This document shows positions 8,107 to 16,504 of a stretch of 60,625 nucleotides of DNA, piece by piece. Made by a program: the position numbers and the translations under genes. The stretch spans positions 1 through 60,625 of the forward strand of contig NZ_CAACVB010000020.1 in assembly GCF_900659635.1 (NCBI RefSeq). The letters are read 5' to 3'. Each line of letters begins with the position of its first letter. The first letter of the stretch is position 1. This DNA comes from Actinomadura roseirufa (lineage in GTDB: Bacteria > Actinomycetota > Actinomycetes > Streptosporangiales > Streptosporangiaceae). Under the pieces are notes generated by a model. The model searched no databases, had not been told where the DNA came from, and worked only from the letters and a program-made list of their open reading frames with translations.

Positions 8107-9126
8107 TCAGTAGCCCCCGCCCGTCCCATAGCCACCGGAGCCCGAGCCATAGCCGCCTCCGCCACCGGAGCCCATGGCCTTCTTGCCTTCGGGGGTGGTG
8201 GCCCACCAGACTCCGCCGACGCCCTGGCCGTTGGTGTCGCCGGGCCGGGCGTCCTTGGCGTAGTAGTACATCGGCCAGCCGTTGATGGTGAGCTGGCAGG
8301 CGCCGTCGTCCTTGCGTTCGATGAAGCCGACGACCTTCTTGCTGACGCCCTCCAGCTTCAGGTGCGTCCAGCCATTGAAGACGGCCGGCGGCCATGCCTT
8401 CTTGCACGCGCCGAAGCAGGTGGAGGTCGGCGGCTTGCTGGTGTCCTTGTCGTAGCGGTAGAGCGTGCGGCCTTGGCCGTCGGTGAGGATGAGTCCGAGT
8501 TTGGGGTCCTGTTTGGCCTTGACGACCGTCCAGCCCTTCCACCGGCCACCATTCCCGTTTCCGGACGGATTCTTCGGCGCGGCCTCGGGTGCCTGCGGCG
8601 CGGCGAGCGCGCCCGCCTTCTTACCTGTCGGCGCGGCGGCGAACCAGGTGCCGTTCACGCCCTGCCCCTTCACGTCACCGGGGCTCTGATCCTTGGCGAA
8701 CCGGTACAGCGGCCACCCACCGAGCGTCACCTGCCACTTGCCGTCCGGCCGCTTGACCTTGCCGACCAGCGACTGCTCGACGCCCTTGACGGGAGTGTCG
8801 CCGGAGCCGGCCCAGACCGGCGGCCACGTCATGGCGCAGGCTTCCAGGCAGGTTGACGCGGAGGGTCGCGCGGTGTCGTTGTCGAAGCGGTAGAGCGTCT
8901 TGCCCGCGCCGTCCGTGACGACCTTGCCGAGTTTCGTGACGCTGGCCACCTCCAGGGCGGTCGTCTCGGTGGACGGCGTGCTGGACGGCTCGGACGAGGG
9001 TTCGGCTCGGCTTCCGGCCGCGGCGTTCCGCTGCCGTCCGGCGTCCTCCTGCCCGCAGGCGGTGAGCACCAGTCCGGTCGCGGTCAGGGCGGCCGCGGCG
9101 GGGATCGCCCAGCGAGGGAAGTGCAT
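8107..9126 (-). CDS. Secreted lipoprotein with two COG4315 (lipoprotein_15) repeat regions
   Basis: A 339-residue exported protein. The signal peptide MHFPRWAIPAAAALTATGL ends in the lipobox LTAC. Two copies of the COG4315 region follow, each made of the pattern KTLYRFDNDT...CLEACAMTWPP and GWPLYRFAKDQSPGDVKGQG. The second copy shows RTLYRYDKDT, CFGACKKAWPP and GWPMYYYAKDARPGDTNGQG. The paired Cys residues within each copy (CLEAC, CFGAC) may form disulfides. The tail is Gly/Ser/Tyr-rich, ending in repeated GGY. Start ATG 9126 has GGAGG nine bases upstream. COG4315 proteins are widespread secreted proteins of unknown role, sometimes next to redox or sigma-factor genes; none is adjacent here. 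Confidence 0.85.
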   Translation of the reverse strand: MHFPRWAIPAAAALTATGLVLTACGQEDAGRQRNAAAGSRAEPSSEPSSTPSTETTALEVASVTKLGKVVTDGAGKTLYRFDNDTARPSASTCLEACAMTWPPVWAGSGDTPVKGVEQSLVGKVKRPDGKWQVTLGGWPLYRFAKDQSPGDVKGQGVNGTWFAAAPTGKKAGALAAPQAPEAAPKNPSGNGNGGRWKGWTVVKAKQDPKLGLILTDGQGRTLYRYDKDTSKPPTSTCFGACKKAWPPAVFNGWTHLKLEGVSKKVVGFIERKDDGACQLTINGWPMYYYAKDARPGDTNGQGVGGVWWATTPEGKKAMGSGGGGGYGSGSGGYGTGGGY

Positions 9127-9359
9127 GTCGTGTCCTCCATGTCGATCCGGTCCCGGCTCGGGGCCGGCCCGTGTGGTCGATCGAGGCGGAGCGGCCGCAC
9201 CGTTCTCCCCCATCTCGGAGGGCAGTACGGTGGGCGACACGTACCGGGTTCAACCCGACCAGCACCGATCAGACTGGGTCAGTCCGGAGCCGTGGGGAAC
9301 CGGCGAGGCTCGCCGCGAGTCGTACCTTGCAAGATCGACCAGCGGCCGCGAGGTATGAA

Positions 9360-10601
9360 GTGTCCCCCGCAGAACCCCCTACGGAATCCACGGCAGACTC
9401 CACCGGCCCCCGCCTATACGGCGTTCCGGATGCGCGCCCTGCGGTCGACCTGCGCAAGGACCGTCCGGGCTCGCCGGTGGGGTCGACCCCTCCGGGGCGG
9501 GACGCGACGGGGCCGGGCACGGTGGGACGAGAGCCGGAGCGCCCTCCGGGGCCGGCGTGGATCGTCGTGCCGGCGCGCGTCATCGCGGTGCTGGCCCTCG
9601 TGCCGCTGCGCCTCGTCCACGACCTGGTTTTGCTGGTCGGACGGGGTCTGCGCGTCCTGCTGCGGGCACCGGCGGGATTCGTCCGGTTGCTGGGGCGGTT
9701 GCTGGGCGCCGTGTGGGGCGTCCTGTACAGCGGGCTCCTGGCTCCGTTCGGACGACTGGTGGCCGCCGCCGTCCATGCGGTCGCCGACGGGATCGGATGG
9801 CTGGCGAGCGTCCTTCTTCTCCGGCCGCTGCGGTGGCTCGGGATCGTCGTGATCCTCGGCGCGCTCCGGCTGATCGGCCGTGGCACGGGACGCGTGGCGC
9901 GCTGGATCTACCGCGTTCTGCTGGCCCCCACCGGACGGTTCCTCACCATGCTCGCCCGCGGCCTGGGGGTCGTGCTCGAGATCCTTCTCCTCCACCCACT
10001 GCGCCTCCTCGGCGTTGGGCTCGCGTGGTTGGGGCACGCGGCCGCGATGATCGCCCGCGGTATGGGGGCGGGGCTCTTGTGGCTGCTGACCGTCCTCGTG
10101 GTCATGCCCGTCGTCCTGCTGTGGCGTCATGTTCTGTGGCCCTATGTCCTGCGTCCGCCGCTGCTGGTGGCTGTATGGCTGGTCCGGGGGACTGGTCGCC
10201 TAGTGGCCGCATTCTGGAACGTTCTCGCGACGTCCACAGCATGGTCGTGGCGCCTCCTAGGACGGGGGCTCGCCCTCCTTGGGAGAGCGCTCGCGCTGCT
10301 GGGACGGATCCTGTTCGTGCTCCCCGCACTTGCAGTCTGGCGCTACGCACTTGCCCCGATCGGCCGAGGCATCGCCGGGACGTGGCGGCTCACGGCCCGC
10401 GTGCTGCGCCGACTCTGGACGACCTTCGCCATCGTGCCCACCCGCTGGATCCGCAGGAGCGTCCTCGCCCCTGTTGGGCGCGGGGTCCGCGACACATGGC
10501 GCGTCGCCGTCCGGGAACCGATGCGCAGCGTCCACCGGACAATGCGCGAGACGAGCACAGAAGTCCGCCAAACGCTCCGCCGGACCTTCCGCGGCCACTG
10601 A
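9360..10601 (+). CDS. Arg-rich repetitive membrane-associated protein of unknown function
   Basis: A 413-residue protein not matched to a family I know. After about 65 Pro-rich residues it is built from alternating hydrophobic stretches and Arg-containing amphipathic segments. A short motif, [LV]xAPxGR, recurs at LLAPFGR, LLAPTGR, ALAPIGR and VLAPVGR, with related LRAPAGF and LRPLRW copies, spaced 40-100 residues. The design suggests an internally duplicated protein with many short membrane or membrane-surface helices. The C-terminus (about 60 residues) is soluble and rich in Arg (REPMRSVHRTMRETSTEVRQ). GTG at 9360 was chosen for the GAGGT six bases upstream; the frame upstream overlaps the neighbour's promoter. 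It is divergent from the COG4315 gene. Confidence 0.7.
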   Translation: MSPAEPPTESTADSTGPRLYGVPDARPAVDLRKDRPGSPVGSTPPGRDATGPGTVGREPERPPGPAWIVVPARVIAVLALVPLRLVHDLVLLVGRGLRVLLRAPAGFVRLLGRLLGAVWGVLYSGLLAPFGRLVAAAVHAVADGIGWLASVLLLRPLRWLGIVVILGALRLIGRGTGRVARWIYRVLLAPTGRFLTMLARGLGVVLEILLLHPLRLLGVGLAWLGHAAAMIARGMGAGLLWLLTVLVVMPVVLLWRHVLWPYVLRPPLLVAVWLVRGTGRLVAAFWNVLATSTAWSWRLLGRGLALLGRALALLGRILFVLPALAVWRYALAPIGRGIAGTWRLTARVLRRLWTTFAIVPTRWIRRSVLAPVGRGVRDTWRVAVREPMRSVHRTMRETSTEVRQTLRRTFRGH

Positions 10602-10619
10602 CCCGGCCCGCCCGAACAC

Positions 10620-11350
10620 CCTGCCAACCAGAAACGCTCCCGGTCAGAGGCACCGCTGATCAGGGACGGCCACCAGCCAGAGGCACCGCCGGCCAGAGTG
10701 CAATGCCTGCCACGGGCGCTTGCCCGCTCAACGCTCTCTGCCAGCCCGCAACGCTCCCCCAGGAACGCACCACCGCCCGGCGGCACTCCGTCAGCCGGGG
10801 CCGCCGGAAGGCACGCTTGCTGAACGCCCCACCCGCAGGGAACGCCCTGCCCACTGGGAGGACACGACCCCCACTGAGAACACTCAGCCAGCCGGGAACG
10901 CACTGCCCCGGGAACGCTCAGTCTGCAGCGAACCCCCTACCCGCTGAGAACGTTGCCCGCTGGGGACGCACCGCCAACCGAACACGCACCGCTCGCTAAG
11001 ACGCACTGCACCCAGGTCCCCGAGAAACGCACTGCCCACCGGGGACGCTGCCCTCAGGCACACACCGCCAACTGAACACCCATCGCGCCCTGAAGCGCAC
11101 TGCATCCAGAGAACACACCGCTTCCCCAGAGAAGCGCACTGCCCGCTAGGGACGTTACCCACAAGAACGCACCACCTACCGAACGCGCACCGCCCGCTGG
11201 GACGCACTGCACCCAGGGAACACACCGCTTGCTGGGAACTCTCTGCCTCCAGGGGCGGAGCGCACCGTCCGCAGAAACACACCACCCACAGAAACGCAGC
11301 ATCCTCCTGGGGACACTCCGGCTGTCGGGGGTACTTCGCCTGCTGGGATA
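10620..11350. repeat. Degenerate 18-bp tandem repeat array B
   Basis: About 40 diverged copies of an 18-bp unit (near GGAACGCACTGCCCGCTG) fill the gap between the Arg-rich protein gene and pyrD. Between 10900 and 11340 the cores ACGCACTGCCC, ACGCACCGCC and ACACACCGC recur every 16-20 bases. Several frames stay open across it, but the period slips by one or two bases too often for a protein. The unit length equals that of array A although the consensus differs. Confidence 0.8.
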
Positions 11351-11360
11351 CTGGCGGGCG

Positions 11361-12512
11361 ATGTATCGAATCCTGTTCTCAGTGGTCCTCACCCGGATGC
11401 AGGCGGAGACCGTGCACCACCTGACGTTGCGGCTGCTCCGCGCGATCCAGGCCGTGCCGGGCGCCGCCGGGTTGCTGCGCCGTGTCCTCGCGCCCCGCGA
11501 CCCGGGGCTGACCGTCCGGGCGCTCGGGCTGGAGTTCCCGAGTCCTCTCGGCCTCGCCGCCGGTTTCGACAAGGACGCCGTCGCCTACGACGCGCTGGGC
11601 GCGTTCGGCTTCGGGCATGTCGAGATCGGCACGGTCACCGGACGCCCCCAGCCCGGCAACCCGCGGCCCCGGTTGTTCCGGCTCGTCGCCGACCGGGCGG
11701 TCATCAACCGGATGGGGTTCAACAACCTCGGCTCGGAGGCCGCCGCCGCCCGGCTGCGGAACCGGGACGGGAGCACGACCGGGAGCACTGGCAAGAGCAC
11801 GGCCGGGAGCACGGTCGTCGGCGTCAACATCGGCAAGACCAAGGTCGTCCCTGAGGCGGAGGCCGCCGCCGACTACGTGGCGAGCGCTGAGCGGCTCGCG
11901 CCTCACGCCGACTACCTCGTGGTCAACGTCAGCTCCCCCAACACGCCGGGCCTACGCGACCTCCAGGCCGTCGAGCACCTGCGGCCGCTCCTGACCGCCG
12001 TCCGCGAAGCCGCCGACCGCGTCACCGTCGGCCGCGACACCACCGGCTGGGACAGGGCGGTCCATGGCGGTGCCCGCCGCGTCCCGCTCCTGGTCAAAAT
12101 CGCACCGGACCTCGCGGACGTAGACATCGACGCCGTCGCAGACCTCGCCGTCGAACTCGGGCTGGACGGCATCATCGCCACCAACACGACCATCGGCCGG
12201 ACCGGGCTGCGCAGCGCGGCGGCCCTGGCCAAGGAGACCGGCGGCCTGTCCGGCGCACCGCTCCGGGACCGCTCGGTGGAGGTGCTGCGCCGACTGCGCG
12301 CCCGCACCGGCGACCGGCTCGTGCTGATCTCCGTCGGCGGCGTCGAGACCGCCGACGACGTCTGGGAGCGCATCCGCGCGGGCGCGACCCTCGTCCAGGG
12401 GTACACGGGGATGATCTACGGCGGTCCGTTGTGGGCGCACCGCATCAACCGCGACCTGTCCCGCCGCCTGCGCGCCAGCGCCTTCCCGACCCTCGCCGCC
12501 GCCCGCCGGTAA
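11361..12512 (+). CDS. pyrD: Dihydroorotate dehydrogenase (quinone), class 2
   Basis: Oxidises dihydroorotate to orotate in pyrimidine synthesis, passing electrons through FMN to membrane quinone. The 383-residue protein has the class 2 N-terminal helical extension ([21 protein letters not shown]). Class motifs follow: [72 protein letters not shown] with the catalytic Ser of this class, [15 protein letters not shown] and [11 protein letters not shown], plus [11 protein letters not shown] near the end. An unusual insertion, [15 protein letters not shown], sits before VVGVNIG; its DNA is four 12-bp repeats (about 11773-11815). Start ATG 11361 immediately follows repeat array B; no strong ribosome-binding site is seen. 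Confidence 0.95.
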   Translation: MYRILFSVVLTRMQAETVHHLTLRLLRAIQAVPGAAGLLRRVLAPRDPGLTVRALGLEFPSPLGLAAGFDKDAVAYDALGAFGFGHVEIGTVTGRPQPGNPRPRLFRLVADRAVINRMGFNNLGSEAAAARLRNRDGSTTGSTGKSTAGSTVVGVNIGKTKVVPEAEAAADYVASAERLAPHADYLVVNVSSPNTPGLRDLQAVEHLRPLLTAVREAADRVTVGRDTTGWDRAVHGGARRVPLLVKIAPDLADVDIDAVADLAVELGLDGIIATNTTIGRTGLRSAAALAKETGGLSGAPLRDRSVEVLRRLRARTGDRLVLISVGGVETADDVWERIRAGATLVQGYTGMIYGGPLWAHRINRDLSRRLRASAFPTLAAARR

Positions 12513-12515
12513 CCC

Positions 12516-12530
12516 CCGCCCATCGGGCGG
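12516..12530 (+). terminator. Short hairpin after pyrD
   Basis: CCGCCC and GGGCGG with a 3-nt loop form a 6-bp stem four bases after the pyrD stop. There is no T-run, so it is a weak terminator candidate. Confidence 0.35.
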
Positions 12531-12639
12531 AACCCCTGACACGATCCACCGACCGCTTCGGCCACACATTCATGGCCGTCTGGTCATGGCTCCACAACCA
12601 AAGCCCCACCTTCACGCCCCGCGCTCCCGGCCTGTGTTC

Positions 12640-13262
12640 ATAGCTCGCGCATGTGAGCCCCTGTTCACGGCCCAGTGGCGCAACCCGTGCACACGGGTCC
12701 TTCCACGCAGCCCGGCCACGCGGGTCCATCCACGCGGCCCGTGCAGGCAACCCGCGCAGGCGGCCCGTGAGGCGTCCCGCGCACCCGGATCCACGTTCGC
12801 GGCCCGTGACACGGCCCGCACCCGGGGTCCGTGTTCGCAGCTCGTCCATGCACGCCGTGGACGCAGCCGGTTCCTACGCGTCCGTGTACGCGGCCTGGTC
12901 ACGCAGCCCTTGGGCGTGGCCCGTGCCTACGGGTCCCTTTTCGCGGCTCGTACACGCGGTCCGTGGGCCCACGCACCCAACCTGTGAACGCGGCTCGTCC
13001 ACGCGGCCCCTCCACGCGGGTCCGTGTTCGCGGCTCGTGTACCCAGCCCGTGGGCGCAGCCCTTGGACACGACCCGTGCACGCGGCTCGCCCACGCAACC
13101 CGCGCACCCAACCCGTGCACGCGAGTCCGTGTTCGCGGCTCCGGCACCCAGTCCGTGGACGCAGCCCATGGACGTGGTCTGTGCTCGCGGAGCCTTGGAC
13201 GCGACCCGTGCACGCAACCCGTGCACGCAGCGCATGAACGCAGGCTGTGACTGCGGGGCCTG
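12640..13262. repeat. Degenerate 13-bp tandem repeat array C
   Basis: About 48 copies of a 13-bp unit, consensus GTGCACGCGGCCC, occupy most of the pyrD-SDR gap. Copies vary at a few positions (GTGTTCGCGGCTC, GTCCACGCGGCCC, GTGCACGCAACCC) and a minority have 12 or 14 bases. A 13-bp period cannot preserve a reading frame, so all open frames here are by-products of base composition. There are no unique spacers, so it is not a CRISPR array. Confidence 0.85.
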
Positions 13263-13284
13263 GTTGTGGTCTGTCCAGCCGGCG

Positions 13285-14100
13285 CTACGTCGTCCAGCGG
13301 CGGAAGCCGCCTTCGGAGTTGATGATCTGTCCGGTGATCCATGCGGCGTCGTCCGAGGCCAGCCAGCGGACCAGGCGGGCGGCGTCCGCCGGTTCGCCCC
13401 AACGGCCCGTGGGCGATGCGCGGCTCACCTGCCGGGTCAGGTCGGCATCCGCCCAGCCGGTGTCGACAGGACCGGGGTTGACGGCATTGACTGTGATGCC
13501 CCGGTCTGCGAGCGCGTCGGCGAGGCTGAGCGTCATCTGGTGAATGGCTCCCTTGCTGATCGCGTACGGCAGTTCGCCGGACATCGGGCCCAAGTGCTGG
13601 CCCGAGGTGAACAGGATGACCCGGCCGCCCGGCCGCCGATCGTCGTGCCGGGTGGCGAAAGCCTGGGTCAGCAGCACGCTCGCCCGGGTGTTGACGGCGA
13701 ACGACAGGTCCAGTTCGGCCGCCGTCACCTCCGGGAGGGACTGGCCGGAACTGCGGGCGTGATTGGCCACCAGCACATCGACATGGCCGAACCGTTCACT
13801 GGCCTGTTCGACGACCTGGGCCGGCGCCTCCGGATCGGTGAAGTCCGCCTCCATGTGATGGAGGTCCTCTCCCACGCCCCCCAGCGCGTCCAGGACACCC
13901 CGCATGCCCACCGGATCGGCGCCCCAGGGCTGCCCTGCGTCGTGACGCGTCCAAGACTGCACCAGTACCCGAGCCCCGGCGGCGAGCAGTTCGCGCGCGA
14001 TGGCGAAGCCGATCCCCGCTCGGCGGCTCACCCCGGTCACCACCGCGACACGATCGGCCAGCGGCCCCGCCTGCCCATCTCGACCTGCCTGCGTCACCAT
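13285..14100 (-). CDS. SDR-family oxidoreductase
   Basis: A 271-residue short-chain dehydrogenase. The N-terminal cofactor motif is GVSRRAGIGFAIA, a slightly expanded TGxxxGxG. VANHARSSG stands at the usual NNAG position. The catalytic Ser is in ILFTSGQHLG and the Tyr and Lys are in LPYAISKGA, so YxxxK is intact. The loop NAVNPGPVDTGWAD and the C-terminal segment ITGQIINSEGGFRRW are typical of FabG-like reductases that use NAD(P)H; the substrate cannot be told. ATG at 14100 is preferred over 14121. The gene is isolated between array C and the methyltransferase gene. Confidence 0.88.
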   Translation of the reverse strand: MVTQAGRDGQAGPLADRVAVVTGVSRRAGIGFAIARELLAAGARVLVQSWTRHDAGQPWGADPVGMRGVLDALGGVGEDLHHMEADFTDPEAPAQVVEQASERFGHVDVLVANHARSSGQSLPEVTAAELDLSFAVNTRASVLLTQAFATRHDDRRPGGRVILFTSGQHLGPMSGELPYAISKGAIHQMTLSLADALADRGITVNAVNPGPVDTGWADADLTRQVSRASPTGRWGEPADAARLVRWLASDDAAWITGQIINSEGGFRRWTT

Positions 14101-14138
14101 CCGGCAATCATCGGCGATCACGTGTTCCGCTCGCCGCC

Positions 14139-14313
14139 CTGTCCGAGAAGGCCTCGACCATCTACGGCGCGGCCATCTACGGCGCGACCGGCCGAGATCC
14201 CGAGTACACGTCCTACGCCGCTGCCGCGAAGCACTTTCCCGCGCGGTCCTCGCACGTGATGCCGTCCACCGCGCGGCACTTCCAGGGGTCGGCCACGGTC
14301 AATGGCTCAGGTG
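14139..14313 (+). pseudogene. Possible coding remnant, unrecognised
   Basis: One plus-strand frame has strong third-position GC and reads sensibly as STIYGAAIYGATGRDPEYTS then YAAAAKHFPARSSHVMP. It lacks an evident start with ribosome-binding site and runs into the 3' end of the opposite gene. It may be the tail of a lost gene. I do not recognise the family. Confidence 0.25.
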
Positions 14314-15792
14314 TCAGGCGGGTTCGAAGAAGCCGTCGGCGATCAGCTCTGGCAGGACGATGCCCGCGTGCGCCCGGACGTCCGCCGGGTCCTGGCCGGT
14401 GAGCTGCGCGATCGCGTCCAGCAGCGGGTCGAGCGGCAGGGTGCCGTCGCAGACCCCGGCGAGCGCCGCCTCGACCGTCCCGACCCCGGCGGCACGGCGC
14501 AGCCGCCCGGTCTGGCGGAGGACGATCCGCTCGGGGTCCTCGGCGCCGGGCTCTCCGATCTGTTCCTGGACTATCCCGGACGCGACCCGGAGGACTCCCT
14601 GTCCACAGGCTGTGGAAAACCCTTCGGCCGCGACCAGTCCGTCAAGGACCCGTTCGGCGTAGGCGCCGACGGGCTCTTCTACGGCGTGTCTGATCTCTTC
14701 CACGCGCACGGCGGGACGCTCCGCGCCGGAACGCCGCAACGTGATCCACCCGAATCCGACACCGGTGACGCCGTGCCGCTCGAAATGGTCGAGCCACGCC
14801 CCGTATCTGGCCCGATATTCGGGTGTCCCCATTTCGCACGAATCGCGTAGCCACAACTCCGCGTACTCGGCCGGGTCCTGGACGTCCCGCTGGACGATCC
14901 ATGCCTCGCAGCCCGACGCCTCAGCCCACGCGCCGACCCGCTCCTCCCACGGCACGCCTTCGACGTGCAGCCAGTTGGCCAGCAGCTGGCAGCGGCCTCC
15001 CTCGTTCAGCAGCGCGGGCGCCTCGCTCACCAGCCGCCGACAGAAATCGTCCCCAGGGAGGCCAGACTCCCGATACGTGAACCGGCGGTCTCCGGACGGA
15101 GCGACGACGAACGGCGGATTGGACACGATCAGGTCGAACGTGCGTCCTTGCACAGGCTCCAGGAGCGACCCCTCAAGGAGCTCCGCTCCCCGCACTCCGG
15201 ACAGGGCAAGGCTCATCTGGGCCAGCCGGAGCGCGCGCGGGTTGACGTCCGTGGCCGTTATCCGCGCACTGGGGTTCCGGGTCGCCAGATGGACCACCTG
15301 GACGCCGCATCCCGTCCCAACATCCAGAAAGTTATCCACAGGGCTGTGGGTAACCAGCCGAGCAAGACTCCCCGACGCTCCGCCGACACCGACCACGTGA
15401 TCGTCCGGGACGGCCGCGTCCGGCCCGGGCCGCACCTTGAGATCGGACACCGCGTAACCCACATGTCCGTCACCGACCACGGCCTCCAACGGCTCCACAT
15501 GAAGCAGCGGCCTGACCTCCTCGCCGGACGCCTCGACGAGCCCCGCACCGACCAAATCGTCCACGATCTCCTTGACGGCGCCCGCGTCCACCGGGACCTG
15601 CAACCAGAACAACCGCGTCAGGGCCTCGATCGGCGACCCGCCCCCGGTCGCGCGCAGCGCCGGGACGATCTCGTCACGCGCCAGCGCCCCACCCGCCACG
15701 GGGCCGAGCAGCTCCCTGACGCCCGCGACGGTGTATCCCGCCTCGTTCAGAGCGGCACGGACGCGCGGGAGGGGGTCACGAAGATCAGCCAC
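14314..15792 (-). CDS. Two-part methyltransferase with NPPF motif
   Basis: A protein of about 492 residues conserved in actinobacteria. Residues 1-125 form a helical, winged-helix-like N-terminal region. The central Rossmann methyltransferase domain carries NFLDVGTGCGVQVVHLA (SAM motif I), ITATDVNPRALRLA (motif II) and DLIVSNPPFV. NPPF marks enzymes that methylate an exocyclic or amide nitrogen, such as HemK/PrmC and RsmC. The C-terminal 150 residues form a further conserved domain. The substrate is not known; a glutamine, rRNA or DNA base is possible. GTG at 15792 is chosen because AGGGG lies about ten bases upstream; ATG at 15831 is in frame but lacks a ribosome-binding site. Confidence 0.85.
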   Translation of the reverse strand: MADLRDPLPRVRAALNEAGYTVAGVRELLGPVAGGALARDEIVPALRATGGGSPIEALTRLFWLQVPVDAGAVKEIVDDLVGAGLVEASGEEVRPLLHVEPLEAVVGDGHVGYAVSDLKVRPGPDAAVPDDHVVGVGGASGSLARLVTHSPVDNFLDVGTGCGVQVVHLATRNPSARITATDVNPRALRLAQMSLALSGVRGAELLEGSLLEPVQGRTFDLIVSNPPFVVAPSGDRRFTYRESGLPGDDFCRRLVSEAPALLNEGGRCQLLANWLHVEGVPWEERVGAWAEASGCEAWIVQRDVQDPAEYAELWLRDSCEMGTPEYRARYGAWLDHFERHGVTGVGFGWITLRRSGAERPAVRVEEIRHAVEEPVGAYAERVLDGLVAAEGFSTACGQGVLRVASGIVQEQIGEPGAEDPERIVLRQTGRLRRAAGVGTVEAALAGVCDGTLPLDPLLDAIAQLTGQDPADVRAHAGIVLPELIADGFFEPA

Positions 15793-15964
15793 CCGCCCAT
15801 CTTCCCCTCTCCACGCACCCCCGGAACCCATCCGCGCCCCACGTTCACACGGGTCCCGCCTTGCACGCACCATCCCGTCAGTAGGGCTCTATCTCGTTCC
15901 TAGAGCTCCGTCCCACTTCCAGGGCTCTATCCCGCTTAGAGAGCCCGTCTCGGACGGGCTCAAC

Positions 15965-16348
15965 TCACGCCAGGGGGCCGGACTCCCAGGCGGCGACGAG
16001 GTCCAGGAGGCCGGGGAAGCGGGCGTTGAGGTCGTCGATGCGCACCTCGCTGCGGCGTTCCAGTCCGTACTGGCGCTGCCGGATCAGCCCGGCGTCGCGC
16101 AGGGCCCGGAAGTGGTGGGTGAGCGACGACTTCGGCCGGTCGAGGCCGAACCAGCCGCACGGGTGGTCGAACTCCTCCCGATCGAGGAGCAGCTTGCGCA
16201 CGATGAGCAGCCTCAGCGGGTCACTGAGCGCTCCGAAGACCGACTCCAGCCGCAGGTCCGCGACCGCGGGCTCGGCGAGCGGAGCGGGTGCTCCGGGCGG
16301 CTCCGGCAGCACCTTGATCACTGGCAGCGGACGCGCGGTCGAGGCCAT
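15965..16348 (-). CDS. ArsR-family (winged HTH) transcriptional repressor
   Basis: A 127-residue regulator. The HTH core runs from VFGALSDPLRLLIVRKLL to KSSLTHHFRALRDAGLIRQRQ, the ArsR pattern with recognition helix SSLTHHFRAL. It has no CxC metal site, so it probably responds to an organic ligand rather than a metal. It is divergent from an MFS exporter gene and the shared 156-bp region contains two matching palindromic sites, so it is expected to repress the exporter and itself. ATG 16348 has GGAAGGGG upstream. Confidence 0.9.
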   Translation of the reverse strand: MASTARPLPVIKVLPEPPGAPAPLAEPAVADLRLESVFGALSDPLRLLIVRKLLLDREEFDHPCGWFGLDRPKSSLTHHFRALRDAGLIRQRQYGLERRSEVRIDDLNARFPGLLDLVAAWESGPLA

Positions 16349-16378
16349 CGCCGCACCCCTTCCTCATCCCATCCCGTC

Positions 16379-16428
16379 CTGTACGAGATTTATCGTACAG
16401 CATGCTATGTTCGAAAAAAGTCGTACAG
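16379..16428. promoter_or_regulatory. Paired operators for the ArsR-family repressor
   Basis: CTGTACGA (16379-16386) and TCGTACAG (16393-16400) form a perfect palindrome with a 6-bp spacer. A second site of the same form, ATGTTCGA (16407-16414), six bases, TCGTACAG (16421-16428), follows 28 bp downstream; its right half is identical and its left half matches six of eight bases. Both lie between the divergent starts, where they would cover the promoters. Confidence 0.75.
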
Positions 16429-16504
16429 CACAGGTCGTGCAAGCACAGGTGTACGGCCAGCCGTGTAGCGGTTCGGCTGTGCGACGCCTTGAAGGGAGAC
16501 CTTG

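Noticed and set aside
10620..11285. Long plus- and minus-strand open frames through array B.
   Set aside because: Repeat slippage of one or two bases is frequent, so no single frame follows the repeats; openness is due to high GC.
12640..13262. Array C considered as a CRISPR array.
   Set aside because: Units are 13 bp, contiguous and degenerate, with no unique spacers and no cas genes nearby.
13024..14259. A 411-residue plus-strand frame spanning array C and the SDR gene antisense.
   Set aside because: It begins in non-coding repeats and continues antisense to the SDR active-site motifs.
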